This document shows positions 20,102 to 32,786 of a stretch of 64,000 nucleotides of DNA, in pieces. Below the pieces are notes generated by a model. The model searched no databases and was not told where the DNA came from. It saw nothing but the letters and a program-made list of their open reading frames with translations. A program made the position numbers and the translations under genes. Position 1 is the stretch's first letter. Each line of letters opens with the position of its first letter. Source of the stretch: Sodiomyces alkalinus F11. Lineage: Eukaryota > Ascomycota > Sordariomycetes > Glomerellales > Plectosphaerellaceae. The DNA is taken from the NCBI RefSeq assembly GCF_003711515.1, contig NW_021167079.1:7124385-7188384 (forward strand), in the 5' to 3' direction.

Positions 20102-21640
20102 GGAGGAGGAGGAGGAGGAGGCGGCCGGTGAGATGGATATTATGTTGATGACTTCAAGAAATCGAGTTTGAATGGTCCCAGCAAGATTTAGATTGGCAGA
20201 TTGAGGTCTGGCCGATTGGATGTAGGAAGAAGATGTGTCGAGATGGTAGTATTTATTAGGACTCAGCAGTGGTCAGCTGGGATCTTGTTCCCTGTCCCAA
20301 TGGTAAGCACAAGTTCGGTGAAGGATGATGGATTGGGGGGCGGCACGTCGACTTGATGATATGAAAGTGCAGTTGTACCTTATACCTTATACCTTATTAG
20401 GGACACGATACGATACGGGTACTTGATCTTAGCCCGTAAGTACTCCTCTCCCACGGGTCTCCGCCAAGTCCTCCGAGTTCCAAGTCTCTTCTCATTGTTC
20501 TCGACCCAATGGGCTGCTTTTCTCTTGTCCTCTTATTCTCTGTTTACCTTACTTTTAACAACCTTTGCCATGGGGAGTTGAGTAACACACTTAGAGGAAC
20601 ACAAGTCATTGTGTCAATCGCCGCAACTGCACTCTTCACAACATTTGACTGGCTCACCAATCCACAACACGGCAAACCGAAGCCCCCATCTGCGACACCG
20701 AACCTCATCATTGGGACACTTCCCGATTTCCCACATCTCAAATCTCCGTAGTCTGTATGGATACAGTGAAACCAGTAAAACCAGGAAAACCAGGTGACGA
20801 TATGCTGGCACCCGTGTTTCTGGGTACACTGGGGGGTTGCTATTACTATTACTATGCACATTGCTCTCTTTCCCCACGGGGAACCAATCAATCGAGCCTC
20901 TTTCCTGCACATGTTGCAGTTGCGGACTCTAAGAGACGCACTTAAAGCCCTCTAAAGACCTCGCGGACTTCAACGTCTTGGGCAAAGCATCGTGGTAAAT
21001 GACCGACATGTCTGGCGGGAGTGAACGAAGACGACAAGGTACGATTCCGTCCCAATACCTTTTCCCTGCATTGTTTGCTTGCTCCGTCGTCTCCGTCGTC
21101 TCCGTCGTCTCCCTCATCCCTCCCGGTTTCCGATGGGCATCTGCAGACAAAGGGAACGAGGGTCGTCGCAGGTTCGCGCCGACAGCGGAAACGCGGTGTA
21201 AACGGCATCAACACCTCTCCCCATCCGTCTCATTGCGTCCACAAAGACCTGCTTCGAAAGTCGAGAGAGAAGAGGAATGACGAGCAACTGACCTGGTTAC
21301 GTCTGGCCATTCCGCACTCCAATTTCATTACAATAAATTAGCTATCGCCATCACTTGCTACCGTTCTTCTTTCCTACCTGGGCATCACCATAATGCAAAC
21401 TCGGTGCAAAAAGGGGAAGAGGAACAAAGAAGAAAAAAGTAGCGAAGAAATGAAAAAACAGGAGAAAAAAAGAAAAACAATGATATCTTCCTCCACTCAC
21501 AACTCAACCCCCCGCCCCCCCCCAACGTATCATATCTGCATTTACCTCTTGTCTCCCACCAGGCCGCATGTCGTCTACAGTGTCTAATAATTCCTGCCTT
21601 CTCATGAAATAGCCTTCGCTCCTTTCGTGGCCTGTCTGTT
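19981..21640. other. Intergenic region between the SDR gene and VPS1
   Basis: 1.66 kb with no gene I can support. The proximal part is the SDR promoter and 5' UTR and contains a GGA repeat. A short TCCGTCGTC-type repeat lies near 21,087-21,115. Open frames at 20,509-21,341 have no motif and look random. Confidence 0.5.
20076..20121 (+). repeat. (GGA)n microsatellite upstream of the SDR gene
   Basis: About 15 GGA units roughly 100 bp upstream of the SDR ATG. On the transcribed strand it reads as a (TCC)n pyrimidine tract in the promoter or 5' UTR. Confidence 0.95.
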
Positions 21641-24064
21641 TTATTGGACCTGGCTCACAATCTCGCTGGCCCGCGACAACGACTCGACCATCTGCTGGCA
21701 CTCCTTCCTTCGGCGGATCGTAAAGTCGCTCTCCTTGAGCAGCTCGTCCAGAGTGTCGCTGCGGTACATGTTCTCCAGCAGCTCTTTCTGCATCTCGTCC
21801 TTGGTGAACCTGTGGTTTTTTTCTTCTTGTTAGTTGAGTCCCCGAAACATCTTGAAAGAATAAAATAACATACTGGACAAGGGTCAGCATGATGGCCTTG
21901 GGCACCATGTCGATCATCGTCCGCTTGACAATGTTGAAGTAAGAAGCGATGAGCAGCTCTGGTAGAGTGAGAAGAAAAAAAGTGTCAGATTAGCAATTCC
22001 TCAATCGTTTGTGACCCGTCTCCGGAGAGCTAGGTGTCGGGGAATTTTTCTTTCTTCTTCTGCCTTACTGATGACCTCAACCTCGATATTCTCCCGCTCC
22101 GAAAGCGTACCCGACGCCTTCAGCATCGGCGGGGGCGCCTCCATCGCCGCCGCCTTCTTCTTGTTCTTGGCCGCGAAGAAGCTGCCAAAGAACCCCGCAT
22201 TGGACGACTCCGCCTCCGGCACCGTCGGGCTCGCCGCCCTCGGCGTGCCGCCGGGCAGCGGCTTGCCCGTCTTGGGATCCACCTGCACCGGCTTCGCCTG
22301 CGTGTACCTCTCGTTGACGAGCGCCATGGCCCGGTGCCCGTTGAGGAAGTCCGGGTGGCCCGTGTTGATGTAGCACGACTCCATGGCCACCAGGTCCTTG
22401 ACCAGCTTGTTGGTCGGCTCCATGGCCTTCTTGAAGAAGGCGATCACCACCGCGTGCACCTTCTCCTTGAGCCCCGGGTACCGCCTGTACAGGCCCTTGC
22501 TGAGCAGCTGCGTGAGGATCCGCACCAGCTCGTCGTACACCAGGGACACGCACTTGAGGCTGGGGTCCTCCAGCCTCTTGATCTGCTGCTTCACGATGAG
22601 CTCGAACGCCGTGGTGCCGACGAAGAGCGCCGGCGAGGACCCGGACGAGTTGTACAGGATGGTGCGGATGTCGACGTCCTTGACCACGTCGAACGGGTCC
22701 ACCGCCTTGACGCCGTTCGAGTAGAGCTCGTGGAAGACGAAGCTGATCCGGGCGCCGCCCGACAGCTCCGTGCTCGAGAGCTCCGTGTTGTTGCCGTCCA
22801 GCACCGTCCGCCACTCGTTGGTGAACTCGGTGATGATGTTCAGCACGATGTTCCCGCTGTTGCCCAGCATGCTGGGGCCCAGGCTGTCCAGCTCCGCCGT
22901 GTACTTGGACAGCGAGCTCGAGATGCGCGCCTTGATGTCCGGCAGCGTCTGCTTGATGTGCATCATGAGGATGAGGTTGAGTTTCCTGGCCAGGTACGGC
23001 GTCCCACAGTACGAGCTCTTGTTACGGTACGCCTTGTGGTTCTCGAAGAAGTTCTTCTCGGCCTCGAGCGCCGAGCCGATCGGCTTCTTGTTGTCGATGT
23101 CCCGCTGGCCGCGGTTGACCACGGGCACGTACCCGAGCCGCAGGGGGATGATCCGGCCCGCCAGGATATCCACCACGTCGGTCCCCTCGTCCATCAGGTC
23201 CACCTTGGTCAGGACGCCTATCGTCCTCTGGCCCTCCGGATCGACTTCCCGCGCCAGTTTCAGGCCGTCCGAGTTGGCGAGATCGCTGTTGGCGGCCGTG
23301 ACGGCGAGGATGATGGCGTTCGGTTTCGAGATGTACTTGATCACCATGTCTCGGATCTGCCTTTCGATATCCCGGGGCTGGTCGCCCACCGGCACTTTCG
23401 TCAGGCCGGGGAGATCGACGAGGGTGAGAGTGAGGACGTTGGGCGAGTAGATGCGGAGGTTGATCGGGGCGGCCGAGATGCCGGCATTGCGGCCGACCTT
23501 GGCCTCGGTCTCCCGGCTGATCTCTTCCCGAATCTTATTAAAGTCGTAGAATTTCTGCCCCGGGATGTGGAGGAACTCGCCCCATTCGTCGGCGTTGGCC
23601 GCCTTGTCGGTGTTGGAAGCGTCATCGCTGACGCCGTTGGACTGTCCCGAGGCGGGTCGGTTGATGAGCTGGAGGACAAGGGGTCGCCGGGTCACGATTC
23701 CGGAGCCTCGCGGCAAGCTGGGATGCCAACATGTTAGGCTGAGCAGAACGAGAGAAATGGAAGAAAACAACAAAATGACGGGTGACGTACAAGTCGCGGC
23801 CGACAATATTCTCCAGCACCGAGCTCTTTCCGCTCGACTGACTACCAACGACGGCTATCTGGGGAAGGTCGATCGGGTTGTTGACGCCAACTGTTGAGAA
23901 GACATCCTGAAGCTTGTTGACAAGACTGTTCGCATGCTGTTAGTCTGAGGAATAGAGCCAAAAGAAGATGGCATGCATAGGGATGCGTGATGTGATGGGC
24001 TCGGGACATACGTAATGAGGGTGGGGTCCGAAATGCCGCCATGCGGTGAGACTGTTTGGCTCAT
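21641..24064 (-). CDS. VPS1: Dynamin-like GTPase Vps1
   Basis: Five exons, 24012-24064, 23791-23925, 22069-23717, 21874-21958 and 21641-21809, join in phase to 696 residues. Start [10 protein letters not shown] and end SEIVSQVQ are typical. G1 is GSQSSGKS (residues 45-52); the switch region [12 protein letters not shown]3 DLPGLTKVP and G4 TKVDLMDEG are all intact. The middle/stalk region ([20 protein letters not shown]) is followed by the B insert and the C-terminal GTPase effector domain ([24 protein letters not shown]). No PH domain or Pro-rich region is present, which separates it from classical dynamin; length and order fit Vps1, not Dnm1 or Mgm1. Vps1 acts in vacuolar protein sorting, endosomal fission, peroxisome division and endocytosis. 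The exon 2 acceptor is the GAACAG at 23926-23931; a nearer AG would break the frame. Confidence 0.96.
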
Positions 24065-26017
24065 CTTGCCACGTATATGCTGCCCCTCGGGGGATCTGAA
24101 GAGCGTTCCGTTTCGCTTATCAAGAGACTAGATGCAGGCTCCTTGCTGTAGCAGAGTTGTATCAGGGGATGGAATCGTCGGGGTCGGTGCTGCAACTCGA
24201 GGTACGGCGGTGAAATAAACGGTCTAGGAATCAAGAGTTCGACTTGGGTGGCAAAGCTCCCTACTTCTTGATTTTAGAGGCTTGATGTGATGCGTCAGAA
24301 AAACGCATATGGGAAGAAAAGAACAGGATATTTGCGGAAACAAACCCGTGGAAAATATGCCTTTGGGCGGTGATGTTGAGTTGGCGAGTTTTAAGTCATG
24401 TCTGGGACGATGGCAACAATCACGAGCCTAACCAGACGGGGGCAACGTACCAGTACCCACCCACATTCTCAGCCACATCATTTCACCTCTTATGTGGCTC
24501 AGCATGCGAGAAAGTGCCACCCTGTGGCGAAAATCTGGTGTTCCGATTGGAAGACATGCCTGTCCCAACCAAGAAGGCGAGGAAGGAATTCGGATGCCTG
24601 GGAGAGCTCCGTTTCGTCACCTGTCAAGAAACCCATCGAAAAGAGACACGAATCGACAAGACTCCAACGTTTACCATAAGGTAAGGTACCTAAGTTTAGG
24701 GGTTGGATATCAACGCCGCTAAAAGTTGGAGGGAACTGACCAAGCTTTGAGCAGAGCAGCGATAGTGGTTTGCTGGTACATTACTTGACTGTACCGTAAG
24801 GTATTGATCTCGCTGTGAAGTACCTGTCGCCTTAGGTAATCAAATACTCAACTGATTACATCCGTACACAACAAAGCTCTGATTTCTCGAGCAAGCAAAG
24901 CACAGGGTAGAAACTCCAGGCTCACGGGAGATTAGATTAACGGTCAAATCAGTTATTGTGGCGTAAACGGTACCTTATGAACCGTGATGTCCAAGGCAGA
25001 TCATAACATAAGGTACCTTACCTTCCAGTACATGCTAACCGCTCGCCGCCACGACGATATTACGATCATAAGCCCTGTCCAGAAGTACCTACACCTTAGA
25101 TACAGCAGGTTTTAATGCTTCCCTGGCTTAGAAGTACAGATAGGTACCTTAGGCACTTACCTGTGCACTTATATATAGCAGGCACTAAAAAGAACATCAA
25201 GTCTCACATAGGACCCTCACACATAGTACATATGCGGAGTACAGTACATGTACAGAGTACTTGAAATGTAGTGCTGAGTTTCGTCTTCTTCCTCAGCCAG
25301 GTGCGGCCCGACACCTGCCCGAACAAGTGACCTACCATTGTAGTGCTCACAGGGAAGGTCCGTCATTCCCGTCCACCAGACAGCATACCTTAGGTACCTA
25401 GATAGCATAAGGTACCTTAATCTACGACTTCCCTTTCCCTTTCAACAGCACGGAGTAAACCTTCCTCCCACAGCACCCGACTTTACTAATACATACCCCA
25501 TAGATGAACGCATCTTCGATACCAAGGACCTTATTTTATCTTATTTATTACCGCCCCCGAACTCTCCACCTTCACGCAACTCAGCATAACCTTTTGATTC
25601 TGGTCTGCTCAACCACAACGCGTAACGCGCAACAGCAGTAGTCGAACATCTGAACATCTGAACATCTGAACATCTGGCCACCCAGCAGCCGTCTCCTGCT
25701 GCATAGCACTGTCTACTGTATCTACTGTATGTATCTCACCCTCCCCCCTCCCCCCTCCCCCCTCGCCCTGCTCTCTCGCTCTCTCGCTCTTCCTGCTCAT
25801 CCCTTGCCGATAAGACCAGCTTGTCGTTTCTGTTTCGCCTCTGACCGCGGGATCCTCTTCCCGCGGTTGACGCCCTCCCCGATTTCGACCTGGCCTCTAA
25901 CCCGCATTTCCCTCCGCATTTCCCTCCTCATCCCGACACCGACCCTGCGTCTGACCATTCGCCGACGCCGACGCCTTCGACTTCGACTCTGCCTACCGGC
26001 CTCTCTTTACACCCTAG
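24065..26017. promoter_or_regulatory. Divergent intergenic region VPS1 / GID7-like gene
   Basis: About 1.95 kb with no credible gene. It is rich in GGTACCTTA-like words (24,683; 25,010; 25,143; 25,390-25,420), has four GAACATCT copies at 25,643-25,676, and a C-rich (CCTCCCC)n tract at 25,740-25,765. The last part is probably the GID7-like 5' UTR or a first exon. Confidence 0.5.
25643..25676 (+). repeat. Four tandem GAACATCT units
   Basis: Four adjacent copies of an 8 bp unit in the presumed promoter or 5' UTR of the GID7-like gene. Confidence 0.9.
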
Positions 26018-28435
26018 CACCCTCTTCCCATTGCCCACCATAAACGACGACGGCGCCCAGCGTCTTTCGGGGCCGCCCACCTCATCCTCTCTCCGGCAGC
26101 AGCCCTTGACGTCTTTTGGAACGATATTATCGTACACGAGCTCAAGCACCCCAAGTCGGCAGGCCTTGGGCCGTAGGCAACGAGCCGCTTCCGACTCGGA
26201 CCAGGAACCGGACCCGGATCACGGTGATCCCTCTCCCCCCTCCCACGTCGTTGAGCCCACGAACCCGGCCCGGCCCGTACCTCATCCCTCCAAACGCCGC
26301 CGTCACGAAATGCTCGCCGATGCAGAGTCGAACGGCTCCAGCGCCAGTCCGAGTCGACAGAGTGCCTCCGACACCCACATCCAGACCTCCACTTCCAATG
26401 GCATCCACAAAACCCCCACCGCCCCCAAGGGCTCGACATCACCGCTCGCACCATCGGACAAGCCTCTGTATTTTGGCCACAACCGGGAGGAGGTCACCCG
26501 TCTTCTGATCCAGACCCTGGCCGACATGGGCTTTGAGGAAGCGGCAGAAAGCGTTCGTCGGGAAAGCGGATGCGAGCTGGAGAACCCCACTGTCGCCGCC
26601 TTCAGGAACAGCGTCCTTCGGGGCGCCTGGGAAGATGCCGAGGATCTCCTGTTCGGCGCCGTGGCTGGCGATGACAGTACCTTGGGGGGCAACGGGCTCG
26701 TCCTGGGCCGCGGCACCGATAAGACCGCTCTGCTGTTTTTGATCCGTCGCCAAAAGTTCCTTGAGCTGCTGGAGAGGAAGGAGACGACGCAGGCCCTTGT
26801 GACACTACGCACCGAGCTCGCGCCGCTGTACCAAAACTCCGAGAAGCTGCATTTCCTCTCCGGCCTCCTCATGTGCGACTCGACTGAAGACCTGAAGGCC
26901 CAGGCGGATTGGGATGGCGCCCAGGGACGGTCGAGGCACGCACTGCTGACGGAGTTGTCGAGTAAGTTTCACTCACATTCACCCAGGAAATAACTCATCC
27001 ACGCGTGTCTTCTTCTTTCGTGTCGTTTGTCCTGACGTGACGTGCTGTTAGACTGCATCTCACCCTCGGTGATGCTCCCCGAGAACCGTCTGGCCGTCCT
27101 CCTGCAGAAGGTGAAGCAGAGCCAAGTTGATAGCTGTCTATGGCACACGCAGTCGGCGTCGCCATCGCTATACTCTGACCACTCGTGTGACCGGAATCAG
27201 TTTCCCACGGTAATCGCCTTGCAACTCAATGACCAGAAGGGTGAGGTGTGGGGAGTCCAATTCTCTCACGACGGCAACCGGCTCGCAGCTTTCGGCAATG
27301 ACGACGCCGTGACCATTTGGGGTGTCCCTTTTTTTAATGTCGTGCGGACTTTGGGAGATCACAACGAAGGCGTCGCCAATCTCTCGTGGAGCCCCGACGA
27401 CTCGATGATCGTTACCTGTGCCCTGGACAAGTATGCCAGGCTATGGAATGCCGAGGTGAGTAGACATAAAGATTCCCTCCCCTCCCCCTTTCCCGTCTTC
27501 TCAACGAAGCATGCGTTTTTCACGGTCACCTACTCACACGAATCCTTGTCCTAGACGGGTGAGCTGCTGAAAAAGCTCGATCGCTTCGGGGAACCCATCA
27601 CTGGCTGCGTCTGGGCTCCGGATGGGCGGAGCTTTACCGTCAGTTCTTTGGACAAGAAGCACAGCATCCGGACCTATAACCTCGACGGCGTATTGGTCCA
27701 CGACTGGGGAAAGAGCCACCGAGTGCAAGACTTGTGCGGGTCCCGAGACGGGCGGTGGATGGTCGCCGTGGACGATCATCAGACGATCCACGTATACAAT
27801 GGAATCACCCGCAGCCCCGAGTTCGAGATGCAGATGAAAGTTCGCCCCACGTCCGTCAGCATAAGCGAGGACTCTTCGCTCCTGCTTGTCAATAAGCAGG
27901 ATTCAGAGGCACAACTGATTGAGCTCGCCACGCGTTCCGTGAGCCAAAAGCTGCTCGGTCACACCAGCGGCAAGTACTTAATCCGCAGTGCATTTGGGGG
28001 TGCCAATGAGAGTTTTGTCCTCAGCGGCAGTGAAGGTTGGTCAAGGCCCTATACCCAACCCCCTTTCGTCGGGTCACCGCTTCAGGGGTCCTGGGTTGCC
28101 GTGCTAACATTTCATCTCAAACAAAGACGGAAACATCTTGATCTGGCACAAAAATACTGGTGCCGTCGTGGAAAGGCTACCAGGACATGCCCCCCGGGCC
28201 AATGCCGTAGTATTTAACCCGACCAACCCGTTCATGATCGCTTCGTGTGGTGATGACGGTCTAGTCAACATGTGAGTCTTAAGAGCTACCCTCCCGGTTT
28301 TTCATCTATCAGCTTCGTATGTATATTAACGTCAGTGAACACAGTTGGTCTAACGCACAGCAAGCATCGAACTTACGCCATCATCCGGCACGCTATATCC
28401 GTAATGACCGCAGTTCCCACCCCAACAGAAGTTAG
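26018..28435 (+). CDS. GID7: WD40 protein of the WDR26/Gid7 family (CTLH E3 ligase subunit)
   Basis: Exons ending at 26961, then 27052-27455, 27555-28035, 28127-28271 and 28345-28435, join in phase. The 5' end is unclear: the frame is open from 25845, but its first ATG is 26310. A good acceptor (TTTACACCCTAG) at 26017 suggests an upstream first exon that I could not locate; from 26310 the product is 590 residues. A disordered Ser/Pro-rich N-terminus with a KRRR signal is followed by LisH (REEVTRLLIQTLADMGFEEAA) and CTLH (VAAFRNSVLRGAWEDAEDLL). About six WD40 repeats follow (GEVWGVQFSHDGNRLA, EGVANLSWSPDDSMIVTCA, DGLVNIWSN). WDR26/Gid7 helps assemble the GID/CTLH ubiquitin ligase, known in yeast for degrading gluconeogenic enzymes. 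The short last exon (IWSNAQQASNLRHHPARY) completes the final blade. Confidence 0.88.
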
Positions 28436-29735
28436 GTGGCATAAGGCGCCCATGACGTTTCATGCCCTCTTTTCTTAGTCCGTTCACGTAAAACGTCCAT
28501 TCTTCCCCCCTTTTCTTTTCTGGCCTTTATACCAGAGCATCGGTTCAATCGGTTCCTGGGAATCCCTTATTGTTATGCGTGGTGGGAGATCGCTTGGTGT
28601 CTCTGGGAGTTTTGCCGGTTTCGGGACTGGGATTGCCGGCATTCTCTTGTCTCTCCTCAAGACTGCAGACAGGCCTTTTTTTTTGGGCCGGGGATGCCAG
28701 AAAATTGGTACGAGTCCCCTACATAGAGGCGCGGGTGTGCATAGGCATGGGTGTTATGATCGGGGCTTTGCGAGAGCAGTATATTTTACACATGATTCAC
28801 CTGCTCTGCTCGAGACGTCGATCAGAAGGATGCATGTGTGTGTACATACGGCGTATGCTTTCATGTACGCCAATACACATTCATTTGTACGGAGCTTTAT
28901 TTCTTATACTACGGGGTTCATGGCAGGGGAAACAGCAGTGATGAGCCGGTGTTGGAATTATGTTTGTTTTTCATAACTGCGAGCCCACTATGCAACGTTC
29001 CTTTCACTTTCTAATGTGACCACGGGTCAGGAATCCAACTGACAACCTGGAAGGCTGTGGAAGTACATTCATTATTATATGCGTGATGTGAAGCAGCCAT
29101 GGCAATAACGCACAAGACACCATACAAGATGCCACCATGAGAGGACGAAAACCCGTCCTTGCTAAAGCAGGAAAACATAAAAATGTCCAAATCAGATATC
29201 CTCTCCAAGTGCTTTGCTCTTTTCAGGTTGCCACCATGCCCTCCTCGCTCGCATCAAAGTCGTCCCCCTTGGGGGCAGCAGAGTCGAAGAAGAAAGCAAA
29301 AAATTAACAATAAAAAAGCAAGAGGCCAGCCACCCCCCTCCCGTCTAAAACCAAAAGGGACATCAAACGCCAGGCCCCGCCCCTTCTCCGATCGTAAGTC
29401 ATCATGAGTACTGCATGTGAAAGGTGGTTATATCAAAATCCAAATCGAACAAAAAGGGAAAAAACCCCCATCGTACACACGTGTCACGTCCCATTGGAGG
29501 GACTGCTGCAGGGTGGCCAAAAGACAGCAGCCCTCTCCTCGTTAACAGCGGCAAATTATAAAGCAGGCCGTCTGTCATATGTAATCCCCCGAATCGAGGG
29601 TTCGGCATGTGTCGTTCATTGCATCTGAGCAAAAGACGAGAAGAAGTGGTGAGGGAGGGCGAGGCGAGGCGAGGCAGCAGGTGGAGCGAGCTCCCAGACA
29701 CAATTCCCGCTGGTCAGAAGGCCAACGGACAAAGG
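28436..29735. other. Convergent intergenic region
   Basis: 1.3 kb between the stop codons of the GID7-like and PH-like genes. No gene is seen; it should hold both 3' UTRs. Open frames at 28,570-28,976 lack any recognisable domain. Confidence 0.5.
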
Positions 29736-30244
29736 TCAAAGGAACCCGCCCTCGCTGAACCCGACTCCAATGCCGCCTCCCCATCCACACCGCTTCTCCC
29801 AATCTTCGCGGTCCGCGTCACGGCGAGGCCGCGGCGGGACGGCAGGCCTAGTACTTGACGTAGTACCCTTCAGAGCTTGTGATGGATTTCGGTCGAACTC
29901 GGTGCTTTCGCGACTGCTCCCGCCGCTCGCGTTGGTCTGGACGAGAAGTAAGCTGCTGGTGCTGGAGAGACGCTTGGTGAATTCGGTGAAGCTCAGTCGC
30001 TTGGCGCTGGAGGTGGACATGCGCTTCTCCGCACCGGGCCGCGCAGGCCCGTCTTCGGATGATGTCTTACCGGGTGAAGGGGCACTGGTTACGTCTGGCC
30101 TTTCTCTAGCCATGAGGTACGGCTGGCTATGCGTTCGGTGGCTGATGTTCGGCCGGACCTTGGAGTGCGCCGTGTGGGGCCGTGACGGCGCCTGCAACGG
30201 AGCATGGAAGTTGGCCGGCTGGTGGTGGCCCGTGGACGAGGAGT

Positions 30245-30280
<36 letters not shown>

Positions 30281-31890
30281 CAGCAGATGGGCGAGCCAAG
30301 GACGACTCGGGCTCGTGCCGGCCTACGAGGAATTCCAAGGCCCGCTGTGCTTTGGGCGGGATCAAAGTCTGCCGGTTCTCGTCCGCCTCGTGTGCGAAGT
30401 TGTCGTCATCGTCGTCATCGTCGTCTTCGTCGCGGTCGCCCTCGTTGTCCGTGGACTCGTCCAAATCCCAAGCACTCTGCGCAGTCATCTCGGCCTGCTT
30501 GTGCTGTCGTCTTTTCTGATCCGCCTCGCGCATGAGGGCGTCGAAGCGTGCCAAGGAGCTGAGCTTATCCTCACCGGGGATTTCGCGTTCGGAACCCGGG
30601 ATGTACCGTAGGTGAAAGGCCCGATCGAGAATAGTCTCGCGGGGGGCAGGCGGCGAGCTCGAATCCGTGGCCGAGGTACCGGGTTGCTGGGCCTGCGAGC
30701 TCACGCTGCCGCGAACGCGTGCAGGGGAGCTCATGGTAGAAGAACGACCCTGTGCCGAGGTCCAGCCTTCAATCAGATCTCCCTGGTGGTACTTCCCTGT
30801 CGAGGTAACAGGGGAAGGGATGTCGGAGGGCAGGACGGTGGTGTACTGGTTCAGGTCGGGCATGGTGTAGCCCAGCTGAGACGGATTCGTGGCGCTCGAG
30901 GGTGAGGAGATGTCGCTGCGCTTGGACCGCAGGCTGGGGGACTCGGAACTGAAAGTGACCGGGCGTTCTCGACCGCCGTGTGTCGAAGTCTTGTGGAAGA
31001 AGGCCGAACGCGACGGGTTGTTTCCGCTCGAGGGCCGTGGGTAATAATCATTGTTCTGAGGGGCGCGGGAGGGGAAAGGATTGGTGAAGGAAGGCGAGGC
31101 GGGACTGTCGGGGCTCGATGGCAATTTTCGTGAGAGGATATAGCGGGCCCAGTCATGCAGGCTGATATGATGGTCGTCGGGAGGGGTACGGAACCAGAGG
31201 GTCGAAGTTGTGGGTTCCTTGTTGGCGATAAGACCGGCGGCCCTGCTCGAACGACGTTTACGTTCCTTGTCGCTGAGAGTGACGATGAGGGTGGGAAGTA
31301 CCGGTCCCTGCTTGCGATGAGCAACCATCTGGACCTGGCAGTCGATCACGGAGCTGACGGGGTATTGGTGGGCGGGATCCCAGTCATCCTATAAGAGCAA
31401 AGGTAAAATAAAATGGTTAGAGACCAAGCAGCCGGATGCCAATGCAAGGTGATCCAAAGGTGATTCTCTCGGAACTTACTTTGGCCTTGAATATGGAAAT
31501 GACATAGTCTTCGACGGAATGAACAGGCGGGGATTTGGAGCTTGAACCACTGTTCATGCGGGAGGCAGTGGTCATGACCTGGGCCATGCTGGGGCCAGCG
31601 TGAGTCTGGATCTTCTGGTGCTTGTGGGCATTGCGCCTTCCGACGATGACATATCGGGCCTGGCAAGGGGCGGGTGGGTTAGTTAGCGAAATGTCGAAGG
31701 ATTATGCCGCGGGGCGCCTCTTGAAAGCAGAACAAATGGGGTGTTGTATTCGTCTTTTCTTTGTTGCTTCCTCTACCGATCGAATTCGGATACACCGTCC
31801 GGCGAGCGGTCGACTCACCTTCCATAGGGCACGACCCAGAAGCTGACCCCTCTCCGGGGGGACGAGAAGAACCCCTTCACACGAGTCCAT
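29736..31890 (-). CDS. Conserved fungal protein with PH-like domain and long disordered tail
   Basis: Three exons, 31819-31890, 31480-31659 and 29736-31388, join in phase to 634 residues. I cannot name an orthologue. Residues 1-150 look like a PH-type fold: GVLLVPPERGQLLGRALWK, ARYVIVGRRN, VEDYVISIFKAKDDWDP, VIDCQVQMVAHRKQ, LPTLIVTLSD, then STLWFRTPPDD and a C-terminal helix SLHDWARYIL, the usual PH ending. The rest is low complexity: Ser/Pro-rich stretches, an acidic run (DRDEDDDDDDDD) and a polyalanine tract encoded by a CAG/GCT repeat. Near the C-terminus MSTSSAKRLSFTEFTKRLS shows basic-Ser phosphosite-like patterns. A membrane- or phosphoinositide-linked signalling adaptor is plausible but inferred only from the fold pattern. 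No neighbour suggests a pathway. Confidence 0.85.
30246..30277 (+). repeat. CAG microsatellite encoding polyalanine
   Basis: About ten CAG units on the + strand; in the minus-strand gene they are GCT codons, giving a run of about ten alanines. Confidence 0.95.
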
Positions 31891-32754
31891 TTTGTGTCGA
31901 AGGGCGGATGGCCGGACGTGACTGCCGGTATGAAACGAGTAGGTTGTCGCCTTGTAGGAGAAGGAGGGGAGGAAGGAAAGTCGTGCGAGGAGAAAGGCTA
32001 TCTCATCGACATCCTGAACAATGTGAGGCTCCCGAGGGACGGACAAGAGAAGTGCGGCGGCAGGGTGACGTTCCCAGTGATTTTCGAGCAGGGAGGTAGA
32101 GATTAATGACCGGTCTGGTCGGTTGAGGCGATGGGGTTCACAAGGTCGAATGGAGCGGAGCGTATGCCGTAAAAGAGCAAGCTAAAAAAAAACAAGGAGG
32201 AAAATCGAAAATCGAAAATTGGAAAAAAAGGGGAAAAAGTTCAAAGGACGACTAGTCAGCTGCTAGTTTCCCAATGTCCCGGAAATGCCACGGCGGAGGA
32301 GCGGCCAAGTTGTGAGTCCTGTTATGACAAGGGTACGTGTACATATAATTATGGAGTAGTTCCAAGGATCTTCAGTGCCCAGAGCAGTAACGAAGGGAGG
32401 CAGGGCTTATTATTATGGGACGAACTCGAGTCGTGACTGGGGGGGATCTGCAGCGGCGCAGTAGGTAGGTGGCAAAGATGGAGATCGGTCGAGAGGGGGG
32501 GATGAAGGAAAATACACGTAGTGGAAGATAGATGAAGATGGAGATGAGGGTGGGGGAGAAGAAAAAGAGAACGATGTGAAGGTGGAGCCAAGACGGATGG
32601 GGAAATAGGAAAATGTGGAATGAATATGGAGTCAAACGAGAAACGCGAACACGGGCGATGCAAAATGGAGAATGTGTGCGAGGTATCCCGTAATTATTCG
32701 TCTGTTTGAAGTGCGGTTTGCGAGTTGTTCAAGGAAGTGAAGTTGGCATCACGT

Positions 32755-32786
32755 GGAGAGAGAGAGAGTGTGTGTGTGTGTGTGTG
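32755..32786 (+). repeat. (GA)n(GT)n compound microsatellite
   Basis: About seven GA units followed by about nine GT units. Confidence 0.95.

Noticed and set aside
20509..21341. Several 60-106 codon frames on both strands
   Set aside because: They overlap one another, contain a translated TCCGTCGTC repeat, and have no recognisable motif.
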